A stretch of DNA of 12,108 nucleotides. Source: Fulvivirga aurantia. Lineage in GTDB: Bacteria > Bacteroidota > Bacteroidia > Cytophagales > Cyclobacteriaceae. The translations under genes were made by a program, and so were the position numbers. The stretch covers positions 1-12,108 of the forward strand of contig NZ_SMMD01000863.1 in assembly GCF_009711475.1 (NCBI RefSeq), given 5' to 3'. This document shows positions 5,412 to 12,108 of this stretch, piece by piece. Numbering within the stretch: position 1 is the stretch's first letter; every line of letters begins with the position of its first letter. Below the pieces are notes generated by a model. The model worked only from the letters and a program-made list of their open reading frames with translations. It had not been told where the DNA came from and did not search any database.

Positions 5412-6977
5412 ATGAAAACTTACGAAATGAAATTAAAGCCTGAGGAGGCTTTTGATGATGATGTTTTTAACCGAATTGCGAGTAAAAGATTTGGAGAAAA
5501 CAAGCAGTTTAGAATAGCGCGCAGATCTATCGATGCGAGAAAAAAGCAGGTCTGGGTTAATGTTCTTCTCGAGGTCTACGACCAAACACCACCACCGCTA
5601 ACTAATTATGATATTCCCACGACTGACGTTAGTAGTAAGGATCCAGTTATAGTAGTAGGTTCCGGTCCTGCTGGTTTGTTTGCTGGCTTGAGGCTGATCG
5701 AATTGGGTATCAAACCCATTATTCTGGAAAGGGGTAAGGATGTACGTGACAGACGTAGAGATATAGCTGCTATCAATAAAGAGCACATCGTAAACGAAGA
5801 CAGTAATTATTGTTTTGGAGAGGGTGGGGCAGGCACCTACTCAGATGGTAAACTCTATACAAGGTCAAAAAAGCGCGGAGATGTACAGCGAGTTTTAGAA
5901 ATTCTTGTGAAGCATGGAGCCACAGAAAAAATCTTATACGAGGCACACCCTCATATTGGCACAAATAAACTGCCTAAGGTTGTAACCGCACTCAGAGAAA
6001 GCATTGAAGCCGCAGGTGGAGAAGTACATTTTGATTGCAGAGTGGATGATTTTATCATAGAAAAAGGCGAAATGGTAGGTGTTAGGCTGGCTAACGGTGA
6101 TCAGATCAGAGCTAAAGGTGTGATTTTAGCAACGGGTCATTCTGCCAGGGATATCTTTCATATTTTACAAGACAAGAAAGTAAAAATAGAATCTAAGCCT
6201 TTTGCGCTTGGCGTTCGTGTTGAGCACCCTCAGCAACTCATCGATCAAATTCAATATAACTGTAATACAGAAAGAGGCGATTATTTGCCAGCGTCTTCTT
6301 ATGCGCTGGTCAATCAGACCTATTATGAAGGAGAGAAACGTGGGGTCTTTTCATTTTGCATGTGTCCTGGTGGTTTTATAGTGCCGGCAGCTACAAGTGC
6401 TGGTGAAGTTGTGGTAAACGGGATGAGTCCTAGCAGAAGAGATTCTAAGTACGCCAACTCAGGAATTGTAGTAGCTGTAAACGAAGAAGATATCGCTAAG
6501 TATAGTTCTTTTGGTGACCTGGCCGGATTGCAATTTCAGAAAGAAGTGGAACAAAAAGCATGCGTGGTGGCAGGCAATGACCAAACAGCACCAGCACAAC
6601 GGTTGGTTGACTTCGTTAATGGTAAAGCATCGAGCGCCTTGTTAGATACTTCGTACCAACCAGGACTTAAATCTGTAAAGATGGATGAGGTTCTGCCAGA
6701 TTTTATCAACGCCAGTCTGAAGCAGGCTTTTAAGGCTTTTGGGAAGAAAATGAAAGGCTACTTGACCAACGAAGCTCAGATAGTTGGTGTAGAAAGTCGT
6801 ACTTCTTCACCCGTCAGAATACCACGAGACCGTGAGACTTTAGAGCATCTGGAAGTAAAACGATTATACCCATGTGGAGAGGGAGCTGGTTATGCCGGAG
6901 GTATTGTAAGTGCAGCAATGGATGGGGAAAGGTGTGCTGAAGCCATCGCTCAGCAATACTTTGGAGTTACAGTTTAA
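5412..6977 (+). CDS. COG2509-type FAD-dependent dehydrogenase
   Basis: This 521-residue predicted cytoplasmic flavoprotein belongs to a widespread but uncharacterised family of NAD(P)/FAD-dependent oxidoreductases; substrate and partner are unknown. Residues 1-75 form the family's N-terminal domain (RRSIDARKK at 37-45). A Rossmann dinucleotide-binding motif follows at 79-88 (VIVVGSGPAG) with an acidic residue ending the second strand (Glu106 in ILERG). CFGEGGAGTYSDGKL at 134-148 is a strong family signature. A conserved CMCPGGFIVPA segment lies centrally, and the FAD-closing motif PCGEGAGYAGG is at 487-497. Length is normal and nothing is truncated. The ATG at 5412 gives the expected N-terminus, 24 bp after the repeat protein, so the two may be co-transcribed. 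Its 3' end overlaps the convergent acyltransferase gene by 11 bp. Confidence 0.92.
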   Translation: MKTYEMKLKPEEAFDDDVFNRIASKRFGENKQFRIARRSIDARKKQVWVNVLLEVYDQTPPPLTNYDIPTTDVSSKDPVIVVGSGPAGLFAGLRLIELGIKPIILERGKDVRDRRRDIAAINKEHIVNEDSNYCFGEGGAGTYSDGKLYTRSKKRGDVQRVLEILVKHGATEKILYEAHPHIGTNKLPKVVTALRESIEAAGGEVHFDCRVDDFIIEKGEMVGVRLANGDQIRAKGVILATGHSARDIFHILQDKKVKIESKPFALGVRVEHPQQLIDQIQYNCNTERGDYLPASSYALVNQTYYEGEKRGVFSFCMCPGGFIVPAATSAGEVVVNGMSPSRRDSKYANSGIVVAVNEEDIAKYSSFGDLAGLQFQKEVEQKACVVAGNDQTAPAQRLVDFVNGKASSALLDTSYQPGLKSVKMDEVLPDFINASLKQAFKAFGKKMKGYLTNEAQIVGVESRTSSPVRIPRDRETLEHLEVKRLYPCGEGAGYAGGIVSAAMDGERCAEAIAQQYFGVTV

Positions 6978-7884
6978 GTCTATAAGAGACTTTAGTTGAA
7001 GCTAAGGCACCTAATGACTTTTTGAAGTTAAAGAGCCCTTGATTGATTTTGCCATCTATCATACTGCCTCCAAGGTCCAAAATTTTATACTGGTTATTTT
7101 GGCAGTATCTATACATCTCCTGTATGAGAAATACAGTCGGGCTCAGCGAGCGATAGTTAGCATCATCGTCATGATGGAAGTCGTATAAGATGTCATTATT
7201 AACCTTAATGCATATAGATGCAGCAACCATAACTTCATCTAAGAACACACCGAAGATCAAGATATTTTCCGGAAACGATTTGCCTAAATCTTCTACTTCC
7301 TCCAAAGTCATGCTTAAGGCGTAGCCTTTATCATCTCTTCCTTTTTTTATTAAGCGATATGCCTCTTTGAGTTTATGATTTGGAAGCTTTTCAAATTTCA
7401 GCTGTTCAGATTTATTTAAATAGCGATTCTTATCTGAATCTATAAGATTTCTGAAGTCTAAATCTGTGATAGGGATATACTGCATGTAATCATTGGCAGT
7501 TACGTCAAACCCCAGATTTTTCAATGTACTATCCTGTATTTCAAAGAGTTGTAAATTATAGTCTTGAGGTAGAGATTTGATTGTTATTGTTTCTATAGCA
7601 CCAGTATTTCTGATGTGATCTATCGCTTTTTCTAATAACAGAGAGACATGACCACTATCGGCAGTACTTATATCCACACCACCAAAAGGAGCGTATGGTA
7701 AGCTTATCGCCTCATTTTCACTTAAATTAAAATGAATTTGAGCAATGAGCTTATCATTTTCAAACAGTGAATTACAAACTAATTGATGGTGCCTGAGATT
7801 TAAAAACTTAGGGTTATAGAATAAATAGGAATCGCTGCTTACACGCTTTGAGGTTGATGTATGGGTCACTTTGATGCGACTCAT
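6967..7884 (-). CDS. FemAB/GNAT-like acyltransferase
   Basis: This 305-residue protein resembles the GNAT-fold FemAB/Acetyltransf_6 group, which transfers acyl or aminoacyl groups to amino sugars, peptidoglycan precursors or similar acceptors. Supporting features are an N-terminal half with SLPYAPFGGV (61-70), a lysine/arginine-rich middle (NRYLNKSEQLKFEKL, 153-167), a beta-strand segment ILIFGVFLDEVMVAASI (208-224), and a C-terminal LDLGGSMIDGKINQGLFNFK (269-288), where the substrate-site loop of this group is usually recognisable. There is no signal peptide or membrane segment, so it should act in the cytoplasm. Its ATG overlaps the stop of the FdtA-like gene in the ATGA arrangement (7881-7884), implying translational coupling. 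This context points to acylation of a sugar nucleotide or glycan intermediate, but that is inferred. Donor and acceptor cannot be read from the sequence. Confidence 0.82.
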   Translation of the reverse strand: MSRIKVTHTSTSKRVSSDSYLFYNPKFLNLRHHQLVCNSLFENDKLIAQIHFNLSENEAISLPYAPFGGVDISTADSGHVSLLLEKAIDHIRNTGAIETITIKSLPQDYNLQLFEIQDSTLKNLGFDVTANDYMQYIPITDLDFRNLIDSDKNRYLNKSEQLKFEKLPNHKLKEAYRLIKKGRDDKGYALSMTLEEVEDLGKSFPENILIFGVFLDEVMVAASICIKVNNDILYDFHHDDDANYRSLSPTVFLIQEMYRYCQNNQYKILDLGGSMIDGKINQGLFNFKKSLGALASTKVSYRLKL

Positions 7885-8282
7885 TTTGTTCTCTTAAATG
7901 TGTCGATATCGTGTATGAATTGCTCTTCAGCGTAGGTGGTAGAAGCCAGTACAGTTAGAATAGCTCCCTTTTCATAAGTGAGGTCAATCCAATGCATTTT
8001 TGGGAAATAAAGTACTTTGGATGGGTTATCTAACACAAAAGTAAATTCTTCCCCTTCGGTATTTGTAAGCTTTACCTTCACAGACTTGTGCATGCAAATG
8101 AGGCATTTCTCAGAATCCTGATGAGCGTGAGAGCCTCGGGTAATTTCTTCTTCGATATTATAAATCCAAAATACCCGTTTTATGGCAAAAGGTAGGTCGT
8201 CTTCGATTACGCTGAGATCACCCCCTCTGTCAGTGATTTTGTTTAAAGGAATAAAGTGAGGTTTACTTAAACTCTCGGTCAT
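7881..8282 (-). CDS. FdtA/QdtA-type sugar-nucleotide 3,4-ketoisomerase (WxcM-like cupin)
   Basis: This 133-residue single-domain cupin is close in length and sequence to FdtA and QdtA. Those enzymes convert dTDP-4-keto-6-deoxyglucose to the 3-keto form on the way to 3-amino-3,6-dideoxysugars of surface glycans. Residues 35-42 (KRVFWIYN) and RGSHAH at 49-54 reproduce the active-site region, with His52 and His54 matching the paired catalytic histidines. The segment DNPSKVLYFPKMHWIDLTY (85-103) and VLASTTYAEEQFIHDIDTF (111-129) match the family's second half. It is the first gene of a two-gene operon, overlapping the acyltransferase gene by 4 bp. No aminotransferase, RmlA or RmlB homologue lies in the window, so the sugar product and whether the epimer is gluco or galacto cannot be told. 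Confidence 0.9.
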   Translation of the reverse strand: MTESLSKPHFIPLNKITDRGGDLSVIEDDLPFAIKRVFWIYNIEEEITRGSHAHQDSEKCLICMHKSVKVKLTNTEGEEFTFVLDNPSKVLYFPKMHWIDLTYEKGAILTVLASTTYAEEQFIHDIDTFKRTK

Positions 8283-8368
8283 TTATGAATACTAAAATTG
8301 AACAAAATAACGAAGATAGGCGATACCGTGTTATACCTGCAAATAATGTTTTATAATTACATCAATTT

Positions 8369-8734
8369 ATGAAAAAAACAGCAATAATCGGTGCTACAAC
8401 CAATCCTGCAAGGTATGCTTACTTTGCAGCAGAACTTCTTAAAGAGCATGGTCATGAAATAGTGCCAATAGGTATCAAAAAGGGAGAGGTTGCAGGTGAA
8501 AACATACTAGATATGAGGCAAAAACCGCATGTTGAAGGTATAGATACCATCACATTATACTTAGGCCCTCAAAATCAACCCGAGTGGTACGACTATTTGC
8601 TTTCGCTAAAGCCCAAAAGAATAATCTTCAATCCAGGTACTGAGAATCGCGAATTAGCTGAAAAAGCTGAACAAAATAACATTGAGACACTCGAGGCCTG
8701 TACTCTGGTAATGCTGCGCGTGGGTAATTATTAA
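8369..8734 (+). CDS. CoA-binding domain protein (YccU-like)
   Basis: This small 121-residue cytoplasmic protein consists of a single CoA-binding Rossmann domain (CoA_binding_2 type), related to the nucleotide-binding part of succinyl-CoA synthetase and to YccU. The N-terminus KKTAIIGATTNPARYAYFAA (2-21) carries the phosphate-binding glycine turn. IVPIGIKKGEVAGENIL and RIIFNPGTENREL follow the family pattern, and LEACTLVMLRVGNY closes the domain. There are no catalytic partner domains, and the physiological role of these stand-alone proteins is not settled. It is divergent from the FdtA-like gene across 86 bp, in which I found no exact promoter consensus. It ends only 12 bp before the stop of the convergent leucine-rich-repeat gene, with no hairpin between them. 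Confidence 0.92.
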   Translation: MKKTAIIGATTNPARYAYFAAELLKEHGHEIVPIGIKKGEVAGENILDMRQKPHVEGIDTITLYLGPQNQPEWYDYLLSLKPKRIIFNPGTENRELAEKAEQNNIETLEACTLVMLRVGNY

Positions 8735-8746
8735 TTTACATAAATC

Positions 8747-10039
8747 TTATTCCAATGTGCTCGGATTAACTACAGTTCCTCGTTTATTCATTTTAGATAG
8801 GGTTTCCTTGAGGTGCTCATTATTTGGGTTGTCTATTTTAATTGGGTTGTTCTGAAAATAAAAGAGTTCCAATCTTTCAAAATCCTTGAACTCCAGTGGT
8901 ATAAACTCAATCTTATTATCGGACAAATCGAGATTTTTAAGCATTTTCAGATTTAGAATTACAGCAGGTACTTCAGCAAAATAATTGTTGTTAATTCTTA
9001 GCACCTCCAATTGATTGAGCGATGCGAGACTGGCAGGTATATTGGTCAGTCTGTTGTGATGTAGATACAAACGCTTAAGGTTTGGCAAATCTCCCAGCTC
9101 CTCTGGCAAGGAATAGATTTTATTATTTGACAGGTATAAAATTTCAAGCTTTTCAAACGCCTTTATTTGCTTAGGTAAAACTTCAATATCATTATAGTAG
9201 ATATCTAATTGTTTAAGATTTGTCAGATTAAAAAATGCGTCTGGAATTTCTTTTATTTGGTTCTCGTAGATTGAAAAAAGTTCTAATTTCTTAAAGTGGT
9301 TAATACCATCCGGAATAGCTTTTATGTTGTTGTGATTTAGCTGTAACTCCTTTAGATTATTTAAGGTAAAAAGGCTCTCAGGTATGTAATTGAGATCAGT
9401 TTTGTTGAGCCTAAGCGTTGTCAACCCACTCAACTTCTTAAAGTTTTGGTTGTCTATTATTAGGCAGTTCTCACTAATGTTTAAGACTTCTAATTTTTTA
9501 TTTTTTTTAAGGTAGAGGGGTATTTCAGTAAAATGATTCTTGCGAAGATTAAGATCTGTTAAGTTCTTAAATTTTCTGACCTGCCGGGGCAGAGAGCTCA
9601 AATTATTATCATTGAGAAAAACACTTTTTATATTCTTGTTTCGCTTTATTTTTAGTTTACGATTGCCAATTTGATTATTACTCAGGTTTAGAATGGTAAG
9701 ACTATCTAGTTTTTTGATTTGCCTGCCGATTTTCTCAATGTTGTTATGCGCAAGATTCAAACTTTTAAGGTTTTTAAATCTATAAACCCATTCTGGAATT
9801 TCCTTTAAACGACCATTTGATAGGTTAAGTAGGAGAACTGAGTCCTTATTGTTTATTCTTTGGTAAGCTTCAAATCTTTCAACAGCCTGAAGGTATAGTT
9901 TATGTTCATTTGTATTCAACAATGAATCCACCTGTTGTCTCGTAGCTATTTTACCATTCACAATGTGAAGTATTTGTGCTAATGATTGAGATGACGCAAG
10001 CAGGAAAATAAGTATGGTTAGAAGCGTGGGTTTGAGCAT
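8747..10039 (-). CDS. exported leucine-rich-repeat protein
   Basis: This 430-residue protein has a signal peptide at 1-21 (hydrophobic core LLTILIFLLA, probable cleavage near SLA-Q) followed by a short helical-looking region to about residue 67. Residues 68-412 are 15 leucine-rich repeats, each exactly 23 residues, of the form L-x-x-L-x-L-x-x-N-x-I-x-x-I/L-P, then an 18-residue tail without a membrane anchor or sorting domain. The proline after the second leucine position and the 23-residue length place it with the bacterial/plant Ras-group type of repeat (as in Shoc2-like proteins) rather than the shorter effector type. It should form a curved solenoid that binds protein or another ligand outside the cytoplasm; the ligand is unknown. 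There is no kinase, GTPase or enzymatic domain. It is divergent from gyrB across 95 bp and looks monocistronic. Confidence 0.9.
   Translation of the reverse strand: MLKPTLLTILIFLLASSQSLAQILHIVNGKIATRQQVDSLLNTNEHKLYLQAVERFEAYQRINNKDSVLLLNLSNGRLKEIPEWVYRFKNLKSLNLAHNNIEKIGRQIKKLDSLTILNLSNNQIGNRKLKIKRNKNIKSVFLNDNNLSSLPRQVRKFKNLTDLNLRKNHFTEIPLYLKKNKKLEVLNISENCLIIDNQNFKKLSGLTTLRLNKTDLNYIPESLFTLNNLKELQLNHNNIKAIPDGINHFKKLELFSIYENQIKEIPDAFFNLTNLKQLDIYYNDIEVLPKQIKAFEKLEILYLSNNKIYSLPEELGDLPNLKRLYLHHNRLTNIPASLASLNQLEVLRINNNYFAEVPAVILNLKMLKNLDLSDNKIEFIPLEFKDFERLELFYFQNNPIKIDNPNNEHLKETLSKMNKRGTVVNPSTLE
8804..9838 (-). repeat. 15 tandem 23-residue leucine-rich repeats
   Basis: The repeat array covers residues 68-412 of the preceding protein with no insertion or deletion: every unit is 23 residues. 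Units 3, 6 and 15 lack the usual I/L-P step (for example ENCLIIDNQNF in unit 6). Units 2 and 8 to 12 are closest to consensus. The DNA units are strongly diverged, so there is no sign of recent expansion. Confidence 0.85.
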
Positions 10040-10106
10040 ACTTTAAACTAAATGATTAGTTGGTAATAATGCAAGTAATAAGCATGTAAAAAACCATTTA
10101 ATATTG

Positions 10107-10114
10107 TAGTTTTG
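10107..10114 (+). promoter_or_regulatory. putative -7 box of the gyrB promoter
   Basis: TAGTTTTG is an exact TAnnTTTG match, 20 bp before the gyrB ATG. Transcription would begin near 10121, leaving a leader of about 14 nt. At the expected -33 distance there is only ATG (10084-10086) rather than TTG, so the upstream element is weak. Position directly before a housekeeping gene supports it. Confidence 0.55.
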
Positions 10115-10125
10115 AGGGACTTTGA

Positions 10126-12093
<1,968 letters not shown>

Positions 12094-12108
12094 TTGATAA
12101 AGAATTCG

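Noticed and set aside
6967..8282. A complete dTDP-3-amino-3,6-dideoxysugar biosynthesis cluster
   Set aside because: Only the ketoisomerase is recognisable; the nucleotidyltransferase, dehydratase and aminotransferase are absent from the window.
8283..8368. Promoters in the divergent region between the FdtA-like and CoA-binding genes
   Set aside because: No exact TAnnTTTG box is present on either strand; near matches are not distinguishable from chance in this AT-rich sequence.
8747..10039. A Roco-type GTPase or a secreted effector ubiquitin ligase based on leucine-rich repeats
   Set aside because: There is no Roc/COR or catalytic domain; the protein consists of a signal peptide, a short leader region and repeats only.

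Overview
The window comes from a member of the Bacteroidota, most likely a Cytophagales-type bacterium. The basis is AT-rich DNA, start codons preceded by A-rich leaders rather than clear Shine-Dalgarno sequences, several exact TAnnTTTG promoter boxes (the Bacteroidota sigma-factor -7 consensus), and protein families common in that phylum (DUF1573, YwqK/MORN-like repeats, COG2509 flavoprotein, a Bacteroidota-type GyrB). Genus cannot be fixed from the sequence. The region is chromosomal and densely coded. No stretch over 300 bases lacks a gene, and I see no tRNA, rRNA, CRISPR array, insertion sequence or prophage.

Layout: 1-62 holds a promoter and possibly the first codons of a leftward gene. 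63-1148 (+) is an exported DUF1573 protein. A strong hairpin at 1166-1202 separates it from the convergent glutaryl-CoA dehydrogenase gene (1220-2440, -). A 118-bp divergent intergenic region carrying a repeated heptamer leads to a tryptophan 2,3-dioxygenase family gene (2559-3527, +). A 605-residue exported protein with 14 YwqK/MORN-like repeats and a putative C-terminal beta-barrel (3570-5387, +, TTG start) follows, then a COG2509 FAD-dependent dehydrogenase (5412-6977, +). Gaps of 42 and 24 bp suggest these three may be co-transcribed. A two-gene leftward operon follows: an FdtA-like sugar-nucleotide 3,4-ketoisomerase (7881-8282) overlapping by 4 bp a FemAB/GNAT-like acyltransferase (6967-7884). 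Then come a small CoA-binding protein (8369-8734, +), an exported leucine-rich-repeat protein (8747-10039, -) and gyrB (10135-12093, +).

Functional links: tryptophan 2,3-dioxygenase starts tryptophan breakdown, and glutaryl-CoA dehydrogenase acts late in the branch of tryptophan and lysine catabolism that passes through glutaryl-CoA. They share one divergent control region. The FdtA-like/acyltransferase pair probably modifies a deoxysugar for a surface glycan, but the aminotransferase and nucleotidyltransferase expected for a full pathway are absent here. The remaining genes look like independent chromosomal genes. I found no convincing new multi-gene system. The most unusual item is the YwqK-repeat/beta-barrel protein with its non-ATG start and two-unit repeat architecture.
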